Shown piece by piece: positions 7,733-13,770 of a stretch of DNA of 24,446 nt. A program made the translations under genes and the position numbers. The DNA is taken from positions 1 to 24,446 of IMG/VR virus record IMGVR_UViG_3300028418_000027; one strand, 5' to 3'. Under the pieces are notes generated by a model. The model saw nothing but the letters and a program-made list of their open reading frames with translations, ran no database searches and had not been told where the DNA came from. Origin of the DNA: a virus. Within the stretch, counting starts at the first letter, position 1. Every line of letters starts with the position of its first letter.

Positions 7733-7914
7733 TAATAAAAATCATTTGGTTGAACTTCACTATTAGTGAACTCAACGATTTTTTCCATGTTTTTTTTAGT
7801 AGGAATCTTCTGACCATACTTCCAAGAATTGACTGTGACCTCAGGGACATCTAATACTTTAGCTACCTTGCTAACGCTAAGTGATTGATTTTTAAGGTAT
7901 TCTTTAAAATTCAT
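7732..7914 (-). CDS. Cro/CI-type helix-turn-helix regulator
   Basis: 60 residues consisting almost entirely of one XRE/Cro helix-turn-helix: SVSKVAKVLDVPEVTVNSWKYG (about 13-34) with the usual basic GQKIPTKKN after it. It has no self-cleavage domain, so it resembles Cro more than a full CI repressor. A GGAGAT ribosome-binding site lies upstream. It is the first gene leftward of the divergent 7915-8053 control region, the classic place for a Cro/CI switch protein. It is the best candidate in the window for binding the AGTATA-type palindromes. No second full-length repressor or integrase is visible, so a temperate lifestyle is not established. Confidence 0.8.
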   Translation of the reverse strand: MNFKEYLKNQSLSVSKVAKVLDVPEVTVNSWKYGQKIPTKKNMEKIVEFTNSEVQPNDFY

Positions 7915-7977
7915 TTAATTTATCTCCATGTTTGTTATGCCATTATGGATTATTTTATATTAAAAGTAAATATAAAA

Positions 7978-8027
7978 AAAGTATTTTAATACTTTACTTA
8001 TTAATATTTAAAGTATAAGGTTGTAAT
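7978..8027 (+). promoter_or_regulatory. Divergent early control region with palindrome and 39-bp element, copy 2
   Basis: A perfect 8-bp inverted repeat, AAAGTATT-TT-AATACTTT, lies at 7978-7995. It overlaps the 39-bp element at 7989-8027, which ends in AGTATAAGGTTGTAAT. Half-sites AAAGTAT therefore occur three times in 39 bp. TATAAG at 8014-8019 is a possible -10 box for the rightward operon starting at 8054. The Cro-like gene starts 63 bp to the left in the other direction. This is the expected layout of an early switch operator. Confidence 0.65.
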
Positions 8028-8053
8028 CATATTAACTTAACGAGGAAAATATT

Positions 8054-8299
8054 ATGAAAAAAGATAAATTTTTAAATGGTTATAATATCTCTAACCCTAA
8101 AACTCAAGCCGAGAAAGTGTTAGTGCATTTATTAAAAAAGAAAGCAATCACATCTTGGGATGCTATAGAAACTTTCAGAATCACAAGATTATCGGCAATT
8201 ATATTTAATCTTAGATGTCATTTTAATATTGAGTCTATCGACACAACAATAAACAATAAACATTTTACAACTTATGTTTATAGAGGAGAGATGTCATGA
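8054..8299 (+). CDS. Small helix-turn-helix protein, first gene of the early operon
   Basis: 81 residues. The middle reads TQAEKVLVHLLKKKAITSWDAIETFRITRLSAIIFNLR (17-54), the winged-helix pattern common in small phage proteins where a WDAI...TRLSA helix pair precedes a beta wing (about 58-77). It has a GAGGA ribosome-binding site and lies 27 bp after the 39-bp control element. Its stop overlaps the next start (ATGA). The DNA-binding role is well supported by pattern; its target is unknown. It is a second candidate regulator of the phage operators, alongside the Cro-like protein. Confidence 0.75.
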   Translation: MKKDKFLNGYNISNPKTQAEKVLVHLLKKKAITSWDAIETFRITRLSAIIFNLRCHFNIESIDTTINNKHFTTYVYRGEMS

Positions 8300-8637
8300 A
8301 ATTATTTTTAAAAGCACAAAGAGATAGATTAATAAAAAATCACATAGCCCACAAAAAAGAATGGAATTCTGAACATCCCACAAGTGTTGATTTCAAAATA
8401 GTTGTTAAATTATTTAATCCTACTGGTATTGGCACTTGGTGGCTAACTGAGTTAGACCCTGAAACAAATATAGCTTTCGGTGTTGCACAATTACACGAAA
8501 GAGAGGCTGGTTATATTGACCTTAATGAACTTAAAGAGTTTAAAGGTGTTATGGGTTTACCAATAGAACGAGATATGTATTTTGAAAGCAACAAACATAC
8601 TATCGAGGATATTCTAAATGGTGGTAGTGTTCTATGA
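8296..8637 (+). CDS. DUF2958-family protein
   Basis: 113 residues matching the DUF2958 family found on phages and mobile elements: a KIVVKLFNPTGIGTWWLTELDPETNIAFGVAQL core (35-67), then ELKEFKG..GLPIERDMYF (about 78-97). Function is unknown. The invariant-looking FNP..GTWWLTE stretch suggests a small alpha/beta enzyme or binding fold, but no catalytic role is established. It is coupled on both sides: ATGA overlap with the HTH gene upstream and with the nuclease gene downstream. That places it among early DNA-metabolism genes. Confidence 0.85.
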   Translation: MKLFLKAQRDRLIKNHIAHKKEWNSEHPTSVDFKIVVKLFNPTGIGTWWLTELDPETNIAFGVAQLHEREAGYIDLNELKEFKGVMGLPIERDMYFESNKHTIEDILNGGSVL

Positions 8638-9299
8638 CTAAGCAAGAAAAATGGAAAACGATAGCAAGTGCCGAGATACTTAAAAAAAAGAATCTCGGTT
8701 ATCAAAGTATCACTAGCATAATAAATGCTAGACCAAATCGTAGTTTGGAAAAGTGGAGAAAAGAATTGGGTGAAGATGTTGCTAACTTTGAAATGAAAAG
8801 ATGTGCTGAAAGAGGTTTAAAAGTACACTCAATGATACAAGAATATTTTACAACCGAATATAAACACCTTTATAGCAGTTCTGAAGAGTCTATGCCTACA
8901 TCACACAGATGCGATAGTGTTTTAGCAAATGGCTTATTCATGAATATGCTTGGCTATCTAGAAATGATTGATGATATTGTTTTTATAGAAACTGAACTTT
9001 ATTCTGACACTTATAAAATTCATGGTCGAGTAGATTGTATCGCTAAAATTAAAGGATATAACCATGATGAGGGATATTTAGCTGTTATAGATTTTAAAAC
9101 TTCTAATCTTCCAAAGCAAAGCATCAAAGATAATTATGGTGTGCAATTATGTGCCTATGCAGTTATGTATAACGAGATGTTCAACGAGAACATAGAAAAT
9201 GTTGTATTGATAAGTGCTGATGAAACAGGTGGCTCACAAATGATAAGGCGAGATGTTAAGAAGTTTATGCCTACATTCGAGGAGTGGGTGGTATTTTGA
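8634..9299 (+). CDS. PD-(D/E)XK nuclease, RecB/Cas4/MGME1-like exonuclease
   Basis: 221 residues. Motifs of the RecB-type nuclease fold appear in order: H65 (GLKVH), acidic E119/E121, GRVD with D134, VIDFKTS with D153 and K155, and QLCAYA with Q171 and Y175. This is a complete catalytic set with two-metal ligands and the QxxxY motif. Such proteins act as single-strand exonucleases in phage recombination or repair, comparable in role to lambda Exo beside an annealase. The ERF gene follows about 450 nt downstream. The start is an ATGA overlap with DUF2958. Exonuclease polarity cannot be read from the sequence. Confidence 0.85.
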   Translation: MTKQEKWKTIASAEILKKKNLGYQSITSIINARPNRSLEKWRKELGEDVANFEMKRCAERGLKVHSMIQEYFTTEYKHLYSSSEESMPTSHRCDSVLANGLFMNMLGYLEMIDDIVFIETELYSDTYKIHGRVDCIAKIKGYNHDEGYLAVIDFKTSNLPKQSIKDNYGVQLCAYAVMYNEMFNENIENVVLISADETGGSQMIRRDVKKFMPTFEEWVVF

Positions 9300-9517
9300 A
9301 AGATAATATAAATCCAAAACACTACAAACAAGGCAAGATAGAAGTAATTGACTTTATACTTGACCAACAAATGAATTATCTAGAGGGAAATATAGTCAAA
9401 TATATTTCTAGGTATAAACACAAGAATGGTATTGAAGATTTGAAAAAAGCACTTTGGTATCTAAGTAAACTTATAGGAGTATGGGAAAATGACAAAAATA
9501 AAAGTAAAAAAAGATAA
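9296..9517 (+). CDS. DUF3310 protein (T7 gp1.7-like small phage protein)
   Basis: About 73 residues reading PKHYKQGKIEVIDFILDQQMNYLEGNIVKYISRYKHKNGIEDLKKALWYLSKLI, the DUF3310 signature seen in many phages and related to the T7 gp1.7 nucleotide-kinase group. The frame is open to a GTG at 9284, but the GAGGAG at 9279-9284 overlaps that codon. The TTG at 9296-9298 stands 11 nt after it and is preferred. The gene overlaps the nuclease stop by a few nt. A role in nucleotide metabolism is possible from the family; no P-loop is seen. Confidence 0.85.
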   Translation: MKDNINPKHYKQGKIEVIDFILDQQMNYLEGNIVKYISRYKHKNGIEDLKKALWYLSKLIGVWENDKNKSKKR

Positions 9518-9680
9518 TAAAAATGTTAAAGGTATTGAGAAAAGAATCGGAGAACTTGTTAATGAACATTTTATATTTAGTGGAATGAGTCCTAAATTTG
9601 AAAAAGCATTAAAAAAGAAACTTGTAAAAGATTCTGTCAAAGATACTTTAAAAAGAAATAATATAGAAATAGATAAATAA
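9489..9680 (+). CDS. Small lysine-rich protein of unknown function
   Basis: 63 residues, about one third lysine plus arginine, predicted helical, with no recognised family. It overlaps the end of the DUF3310 gene by 29 nt, which suggests translational coupling. The strong positive charge would suit nucleic-acid binding, but that is only inference. It is the last gene before the control element at 9680-9718, so it probably ends the first early transcription unit. Confidence 0.6.
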   Translation: MTKIKVKKDNKNVKGIEKRIGELVNEHFIFSGMSPKFEKALKKKLVKDSVKDTLKRNNIEIDK

Positions 9681-9718
9681 TACTATATTTATATATATTT
9701 ATAGTATATAGTTGTAAT
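9680..9718 (+). promoter_or_regulatory. 39-bp promoter/operator element, copy 3 (upstream of ERF)
   Basis: The sequence agrees with the element at 7989-8027 at 32 of 39 positions, including ATACT at the start, ATATTTA in the middle and the terminal AGTATA-N2-GTTGTAAT. An inverted ATACTATA/TATAGTAT pair frames it. It starts at the stop codon of the small lysine-rich gene and lies 28 bp before the ERF start, mirroring the spacing at the other copies. Confidence 0.65.
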
Positions 9719-9746
9719 ATTAAACAATGATAATGAGGAAAATCAA

Positions 9747-10241
9747 ATGGAAAGTAAACACTTAAAATCTCATAATGAGGAAAAAAGAAAAGAACATAAT
9801 GAGCTTGGTTTAATTACTGCTATGCACGAATATCAGCAATTAAAACTAAAATCAGATGCTACTGGTAGAAATAGTCGGTTTAAATCAGAAGAAAATCCTA
9901 AAGGTACTCCATACTCTACATTAGAAGATGCTATTGAATGTGCTAATGAGGGTTTGAAATTTGGTCTAATATTCACACAAAGTGTTATTTGCGAAGATAG
10001 TCAGCAGTATTTACATACTGTGGTAAGACATATAAATGATACTGAAACTTTACAATGTAAATACCCATTATTTGTAAATAATAAAGAAAACCCACAGGCA
10101 TTCGCCTCTACAGTTACATATGCTAAAAGATATTCTTTGCATATGTTATTTGGGTTCGGAAGTATTATTTCAGATGATGATGATGGGAATGTAGCAAGTC
10201 CTGTTAAGGCAACTAATAATAATCAAACAAATAAATTTTAG
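9747..10241 (+). CDS. erf: ERF-family single-strand annealing protein
   Basis: 164 residues. The ERF core is visible: GTPYSTLEDAIECANEGLKFGLIF (53-76), a central strand pair with TVVRHINDTETLQCKYPL, and the signature TYAKRYSLHMLFGF (124-137) followed by the acidic DDDDG (143-147). ERF proteins anneal complementary single strands in phage recombination, double-strand-break repair and genome circularisation. Its likely partners are the PD-(D/E)XK nuclease upstream and the SSB-like protein downstream. A GAGGA ribosome-binding site precedes the ATG, and it has its own control element at 9680-9718. Length is at the short end for ERF proteins. Confidence 0.92.
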   Translation: MESKHLKSHNEEKRKEHNELGLITAMHEYQQLKLKSDATGRNSRFKSEENPKGTPYSTLEDAIECANEGLKFGLIFTQSVICEDSQQYLHTVVRHINDTETLQCKYPLFVNNKENPQAFASTVTYAKRYSLHMLFGFGSIISDDDDGNVASPVKATNNNQTNKF

Positions 10242-10249
10242 GAGATGAT

Positions 10250-10426
10250 ATGCAATATTTAGTAATAGAAAAAATTAATAATTCTTATTATTTGGTAGGT
10301 AATACACCATTTGATACAGAAAAACAGGCACACATGATGTTGGACTTACAAAGAGAATGTAATCCACATAGAAAATATCAAACTGTGTCTATTTTAGAAG
10401 AAGAAAATTTGGAGGTGGTAAAATGA
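10250..10426 (+). CDS. Small protein of unknown function between ERF and the SSB-like gene
   Basis: 58 residues beginning MQYLVIEKINNSYYLVG and ending LEVVK. The ATG at 10250 follows a GGAGATGA ribosome-binding site, and its TGA overlaps the next ATG (ATGA at 10423-10426), so it is coupled to the SSB-like gene. The pattern of short beta strands then a helix suggests a compact fold. No family was recognised. The position inside the recombination block suggests a helper role, which is not shown by the sequence. Confidence 0.7.
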   Translation: MQYLVIEKINNSYYLVGNTPFDTEKQAHMMLDLQRECNPHRKYQTVSILEEENLEVVK

Positions 10427-10851
10427 GTGAATGGGATAGAACTGATATCGAAAATGAACTAGCTGAATCAGATAATCAAACACCTAAAGAAGAAATGGAC
10501 TTAGATAGTTTGTTTTGTAAAGGCTCATTATCTGACCCTGATGGTTTAGAGTTATTTAAGAAAGGAAGTCTTAAAGATAGTAAACCATATACCAATGAAG
10601 ATGGTAGTAGAATACCTGACAGGTTTCCTAAAAAAGTAATTGTCACAAAGGCATTATCTTCCAAAGGAACAGAATATTTTACTGTATATGCAGAGGTGGG
10701 TTGTTTGTTCGACCCAAAAAGTCCTGACTCTAAAACAGTCAAAACTGGATTTATTAATATAGATGGCAAAGATAAAACTTTGAATGTATATGATAATGAA
10801 TCATACTATGGATTAGAGATAAGAGAAAAAGATGATAGCACACCATTCTAA
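10423..10851 (+). CDS. Probable single-stranded-DNA-binding-like protein (SSB-type acidic tail)
   Basis: 142 residues. The N-terminal 50 are acidic and probably disordered. Residues about 65-125 (KKVIVTKALSSKGTEYFTVYAEVGCLF...KTVKTGFINIDG) alternate as beta strands, compatible with a small OB-like barrel. The last residues KDDSTPF closely resemble the bacterial SSB tail (DDDIPF) that recruits repair partners. The gene follows ERF and a coupled small gene, where phages commonly encode an ssDNA-binding protein. No full OB-fold signature can be proven by eye, so this is a supported hypothesis. It could instead be an unrelated early protein. Confidence 0.5.
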   Translation: MSEWDRTDIENELAESDNQTPKEEMDLDSLFCKGSLSDPDGLELFKKGSLKDSKPYTNEDGSRIPDRFPKKVIVTKALSSKGTEYFTVYAEVGCLFDPKSPDSKTVKTGFINIDGKDKTLNVYDNESYYGLEIREKDDSTPF

Positions 10852-10888
10852 TGTTTTCCTCATATAGACATTCGGTGCTTTTCATCAA

Positions 10889-10916
10889 GTGGGTAGTTGT
10901 AGCTTTGACTACCCAC
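10889..10916 (+). terminator. Hairpin between the SSB-like and hydroxylase genes (no U-tract)
   Basis: GTGGGTAGT at 10889-10897 and ACTACCCAC at 10908-10916 form a perfect 9-bp stem with a 10-nt loop, GC-rich against this background. No T-run follows, so it is a poor intrinsic terminator. It may be an mRNA stability or processing element separating the recombination genes from the oxygenase gene, which starts 20 nt later. Confidence 0.55.
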
Positions 10917-10935
10917 GACCAAAAGGAGTTTAATT

Positions 10936-11526
10936 ATGTCTTTAACAATTCTAAAAACTAGTTTTTTTCAATCACATGGTAATCCTGATATGGATAAGAT
11001 ACCAAACTATGGTGTTGTCAAACTTCCTATCAATCGTGCAGATTTAGTTTCAGCAAGAGTGGAATTATCGAGTGGTGTTGGAGTTCAACAAGATGCTAAA
11101 GTTAATTATGGTGTTGATGATAAACTCACTAGAAAAGTCAAGATGTGGAGAATACCTTTAGATTCTAAGATAGGTGGTTTGTTTCATGTTTATGCAGTTG
11201 AGCTTAATAAAATATTTAATTATAGAATATCAGCTATACAAGATATTCAATATTTAGAATATAGTGTTGGAGATTTTTATAAAACTCATACCGATATAAA
11301 TTGTGAGATAGGCTCTACTAGAAAAATATCAATCTCTTGGATATTAGATGATAATTTTGAGGGTGGAGAATTAAAAATAATGAGTGGTGGTGAAGAAGTA
11401 GTTATAAAAAATAATGATAATGAATTAGTAGCATTTACAAGTTTTATGAATCATTGTGTCACACCAGTGACCAAAGGAACTCGTAAAGTTTTAGTTTGCT
11501 GGGTAAATGGCGAAAGCTGGAGATAA
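10936..11526 (+). CDS. Prolyl-4-hydroxylase-like Fe(II)/2-oxoglutarate oxygenase
   Basis: 196 residues. The double-stranded beta-helix core shows H118-x-D120 (YKTHTDI), ISISWILDDNFEGGEL (131-146), distal H173 (MNHCVTPV) and a basic residue R183 in TKGTRKVLVCWV, the 2-oxoglutarate anchor position. The pattern fits the P4H/PKHD hydroxylases common in marine phages. The substrate may be a protein side chain or a nucleic acid and cannot be told from the sequence. It is a second, clearly different 2OG enzyme in this genome, besides the TET/JBP protein. An AGGAG ribosome-binding site precedes the ATG, and the next gene starts 4 nt after the stop. Confidence 0.85.
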   Translation: MSLTILKTSFFQSHGNPDMDKIPNYGVVKLPINRADLVSARVELSSGVGVQQDAKVNYGVDDKLTRKVKMWRIPLDSKIGGLFHVYAVELNKIFNYRISAIQDIQYLEYSVGDFYKTHTDINCEIGSTRKISISWILDDNFEGGELKIMSGGEEVVIKNNDNELVAFTSFMNHCVTPVTKGTRKVLVCWVNGESWR

Positions 11527-11529
11527 ATA

Positions 11530-11811
11530 ATGAACAATAATGAATATCAAGAAAAATTAAATAAACTTGGTGAAGAAGAACTAAAAAGAAGAGTGCAAGA
11601 AGTTGGTAAAGTAGTCAGAGAAAGAACCAATTATCATGGAATAAATATTATAAATCAGCTCATATCTGATAATTTTGACAGATATAATATTGATGAAATA
11701 TGTACCAGTATTGATGCTATAACCAAGTCAAATGACCATTTAAGATATGTAGACAATGGTATAATTGACCCTTTATTAGCTCAAAAAAAACATCAAAATA
11801 ACTCAAAATAA
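11530..11811 (+). CDS. Small charged protein of unknown function
   Basis: 93 residues, mostly helical and charged (EELKRRVQEVGKVVRERTNYHGINIINQLISDNFD), with no membrane segment or recognised family. It starts 4 nt after the oxygenase stop and is probably co-transcribed with it. The tandem operator of the next gene begins 4 nt after its stop, so it ends this transcription unit. Confidence 0.65.
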   Translation: MNNNEYQEKLNKLGEEELKRRVQEVGKVVRERTNYHGINIINQLISDNFDRYNIDEICTSIDAITKSNDHLRYVDNGIIDPLLAQKKHQNNSK

Positions 11812-11814
11812 ATG

Positions 11815-11852
11815 TATACTTTTAGTATAAGTTAGTTTATACTGTATGTATA
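11815..11852 (+). promoter_or_regulatory. Tandem palindromic operators/promoter, pair 1
   Basis: TATACT-TTT-AGTATA at 11815-11829 is a perfect palindrome. A second copy at 11838-11852 (TATACT-GTA-TGTATA) has one mismatch. The two centres are 23 bp apart with an 8-bp gap. If the second TATACT is the -10 box, the first sits exactly at the -35 position with a 17-bp spacer, so the protein that binds here would cover both promoter boxes. It lies 48 bp before the gene at 11900. Confidence 0.75.
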
Positions 11853-11899
11853 AGCTAATAAAACAGCTTATAAATTTAACATAAAACGAGGATATTTAA

Positions 11900-12310
11900 A
11901 TGGAACTACGAAAAGATGGAAGTATGTATTGGGAAAAATCAGATATGAGAGATATCAAAGATGGAAACAATGAATACTTTAAAAAAATAGATAATATAAG
12001 TCTTGAAGAACTAAATATAGTTGCATACGAAGATACATCATGTGATAGACCTAATGCTATATTATTTTCTACTAGAAAAGATGCTAGAGGTGCAAATCAT
12101 ATGTGGTGGTATACTGGATTTGATTCTAAAGAAGAAAGAGATTTGGCTATTAGTCATACATATAATCTTGCTGAATCACGCTGGAAACATACTGCAATAA
12201 AACTTGAATATGTTGCACCTCAATCAATGGTTGGTAGAGGTTATAGGGTCAGGAAAGGTTATTCAGAAGATATGATTAACTGGGAACATGCTAAATATAT
12301 TACTAAATAG
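11900..12310 (+). CDS. Protein of unknown function with its own operator (moron-like)
   Basis: 136 residues, soluble, with no recognised family. It contains a conserved-looking RPNAILFSTRKDARGANHMWWYTGFDSKEERDLA region (51-84), then SRWKHTAIKLEYV, and ends in a tyrosine-rich tail. An ACGAGGATA ribosome-binding leader precedes the ATG, nearly identical to that of the next gene and of the isolated gene at 17125. It is preceded by one pair of palindromic operators and followed by another, so it forms a single-gene transcription unit. That layout suggests an accessory, separately regulated product; an anti-host or immunity role is only a guess. Confidence 0.7.
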   Translation: MELRKDGSMYWEKSDMRDIKDGNNEYFKKIDNISLEELNIVAYEDTSCDRPNAILFSTRKDARGANHMWWYTGFDSKEERDLAISHTYNLAESRWKHTAIKLEYVAPQSMVGRGYRVRKGYSEDMINWEHAKYITK

Positions 12311-12322
12311 TAAAAATAAAAC

Positions 12323-12360
12323 TATACTATCAGTATAAATTAATATATACTGGTAGTATA
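12323..12360 (+). promoter_or_regulatory. Tandem palindromic operators/promoter, pair 2
   Basis: Two perfect palindromes, TATACT-ATC-AGTATA at 12323-12337 and TATACT-GGT-AGTATA at 12346-12360, have centres exactly 23 bp apart and an 8-bp gap, the same geometry as pair 1. The second TATACT can be a -10 box and the first falls at -35 with a 17-bp spacer. The spacer triplets differ while the arms are invariant, as expected for selected binding sites. The gene at 12386 starts 25 bp later. Confidence 0.8.
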
Positions 12361-12385
12361 AACAATAAAAAACGAGGATATAAAT

Positions 12386-12688
12386 ATGAAACTAACAACA
12401 GAACAACTTTTGGAGAAACTAGAATTTGCTTGTGAAGATGGAACTTGTGAAGAACAAAGAGGTCATTGGTATCTTTATTCTACTACAGAGAAACCATTTG
12501 ATAGTTATCCAAATGATAAATACCCTGAAGACTGTTACGAGAGATTTAGGAAAGCATACAAGCTACCTAAAGGATATCTTAAATTATTGACTGATGCTGG
12601 GTATCTCGATAAATACTACCTAGATGATGGAACTCTACACTTTCATTTTTCAGAAAATTGTAGATTGGGTGGATTGTTTGAGGAATAA
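12386..12688 (+). CDS. Small acidic protein of unknown function with its own operator
   Basis: 100 residues, acidic and aromatic-rich, with three cysteines in the first half and one near the end. Its middle, DKYPEDCYERFRKAYKLPKGYLKLLTDAGYLDKYYLDDGTLHFHF, is distinctive but not recognised. An ACGAGGATA leader precedes the ATG. The tandem operators at 12323-12360 lie directly upstream, so expression is probably switched together with the gene at 11900. The following small genes are tightly spaced and probably read from the same promoter. Confidence 0.65.
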   Translation: MKLTTEQLLEKLEFACEDGTCEEQRGHWYLYSTTEKPFDSYPNDKYPEDCYERFRKAYKLPKGYLKLLTDAGYLDKYYLDDGTLHFHFSENCRLGGLFEE

Positions 12689-12693
12689 ATAAA

Positions 12694-12924
12694 ATGAAGA
12701 ATACATTAAAAAGTGGGATTACTTTAACAAAGTTTTTAGGTTGCATAAAAAAAAGTGCAATGTCTAAAAGAAAGAGTGACATAGGTTCAGCAATCTATGA
12801 CATAAGTCTTTTTATAGATAAAGTAGATGCCACCGATATAGATAGTTTTGACTCAATGATTTTGATAAAACTAGATATGGTTAAAAAATTAATTATCGAA
12901 TCTAAAAAACTAAGAAATGAGTAG
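12694..12924 (+). CDS. Small protein of unknown function
   Basis: 76 residues with a basic N-terminus (KFLGCIKKSAMSKRKSD) and an amphipathic C-terminal half (SMILIKLDMVKKLIIESKKL). There is no clear membrane segment and no recognised family. It lies 5 nt after the previous gene and overlaps the next small gene by 8 nt, so it belongs to the same operon. Confidence 0.55.
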   Translation: MKNTLKSGITLTKFLGCIKKSAMSKRKSDIGSAIYDISLFIDKVDATDIDSFDSMILIKLDMVKKLIIESKKLRNE

Positions 12925-13072
12925 AACATATAACGAGCAATTCTTTAGTACTTTAGAGTATATACAAAAGTTTAGAGATACACTTGCTAAAAAAGAGTTG
13001 CTCAATAACATACAAAATAAATATCAATTAACAGAAGAACAAGCAAAGGATATGGTGGACAATTATGAATAA
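12917..13072 (+). CDS. Small helical protein of unknown function
   Basis: 51 residues (MSRTYNEQFFSTLEYI at the start, EEQAKDMVDNYE at the end), predicted to be mostly helical. Its ATG overlaps the previous stop region and its own TAA overlaps the next start, a chain of coupled small genes. No family was recognised. Confidence 0.55.
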   Translation: MSRTYNEQFFSTLEYIQKFRDTLAKKELLNNIQNKYQLTEEQAKDMVDNYE

Positions 13073-13313
13073 AGATTATCTAATACCAAGTTTTATAAGA
13101 AAAGGAGAATTAAAAATGGACTTAGAAAAGGCGATAAATAACTTGGAAAATGAAATAAAAAGATATAATAATGGAGATAAAGAAATTACTCTTTTATCAC
13201 ATGAAATGAACTGTAAAACTTTACAACATTTTAAAAGAGTAAAAAAAGATAAAGAGGTGGGCAAATGCAAAGAGAATGTAATGAATACTACGAGGATAAC
13301 GAAGTGTGGTTAG
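13065..13313 (+). CDS. Small lysine-rich protein of unknown function (start uncertain)
   Basis: 82 residues from the ATG at 13065, or 65 residues from the ATG at 13116 (MDLEKAINNLENEIKRY). The inner ATG has a clear AAGGAG ribosome-binding site 7 nt upstream and is the more likely start. The protein is charged with a probable coiled-coil N-terminus. Its 3' end overlaps the next gene by 49 nt in another frame. No family was recognised. Confidence 0.5.
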   Translation: MNKDYLIPSFIRKGELKMDLEKAINNLENEIKRYNNGDKEITLLSHEMNCKTLQHFKRVKKDKEVGKCKENVMNTTRITKCG

Positions 13314-13576
13314 ATGATATTATAGAGTTTAAAGATGCAGTTAAGACTATTGACCTAGCAAAATATTCTCACAGTCATAGAGCATACTGCGAAGAAGTAG
13401 AAAGATTATTTAAAGAAATAGTGTTGTCTGATGTAGATGAAATAAAATTTATGCAAAAGTCATATGCAAATTCTATGGCTAAAGAAATAATCTATGATGA
13501 ATATGGCGATACTAAAAAAGAAAAAATTAATGAACATGGTGATGTAATCAAAGAGGAGAAAAACAATGATAGATAA
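13265..13576 (+). CDS. Small acidic protein of unknown function
   Basis: 103 residues, acidic and helical (EVWLDDIIEFKDAVKTIDL, HRAYCEEVERLFKEIVL), ending in a polar DTKKEKINEHGDVIKEEK tail. A GAGGTGGG purine stretch precedes the ATG. It overlaps both neighbouring genes. No family was recognised; the composition resembles small early phage proteins that bind host factors, but that is not evidence of function. Confidence 0.6.
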   Translation: MQRECNEYYEDNEVWLDDIIEFKDAVKTIDLAKYSHSHRAYCEEVERLFKEIVLSDVDEIKFMQKSYANSMAKEIIYDEYGDTKKEKINEHGDVIKEEKNNDR

Positions 13577-13670
13577 GTTCAATGAAATATGGGATTCAAT
13601 ACCTGATATTGCACAAGCAATAATAGTCATGTCAGTCATTTCTATATTTTGGATATTTGTATTAGGGTAG
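13566..13670 (+). CDS. 34-residue single-span membrane protein
   Basis: A short gene with an AGGAG ribosome-binding site, overlapping the previous stop by 11 nt. The first 17 residues are polar (MIDKFNEIWDSIPDIAQ) and the rest, AIIVMSVISIFWIFVLG, is one hydrophobic span that ends the protein. This is a tail-anchored topology. Position at the end of the early operon and just before the terminator and the holin-like gene makes a lysis regulator or antiholin possible, but this is unproven. Confidence 0.55.
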   Translation: MIDKFNEIWDSIPDIAQAIIVMSVISIFWIFVLG

Positions 13671-13726
13671 TCAATCTTTTAAATTACTGAGTACTACAGT
13701 ATAAGTTTGACATTCATCTGCCCTTG

Positions 13727-13770
13727 AGAGTCGCTAAGTTCACCCTCGTTTACTTAGTGGCTCTTTTTTT
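13727..13770 (+). terminator. Strong intrinsic terminator before the lysis/envelope block
   Basis: AGAGTCGCTAAGT (13727-13739) pairs along 13 positions with ACTTAGTGGCTCT (13752-13764), with two G-U wobbles, around a 12-nt loop. The stem runs into seven T residues (13764-13770). This is a textbook rho-independent terminator on the plus strand. It ends the early operon and stands 49 bp before the next gene. Confidence 0.88.

Noticed and set aside
12935-12966. AGTACTTTAGAGTATA as another operator copy
   Set aside because: It has a 4-base spacer and incomplete arms, and lies inside a coding region.
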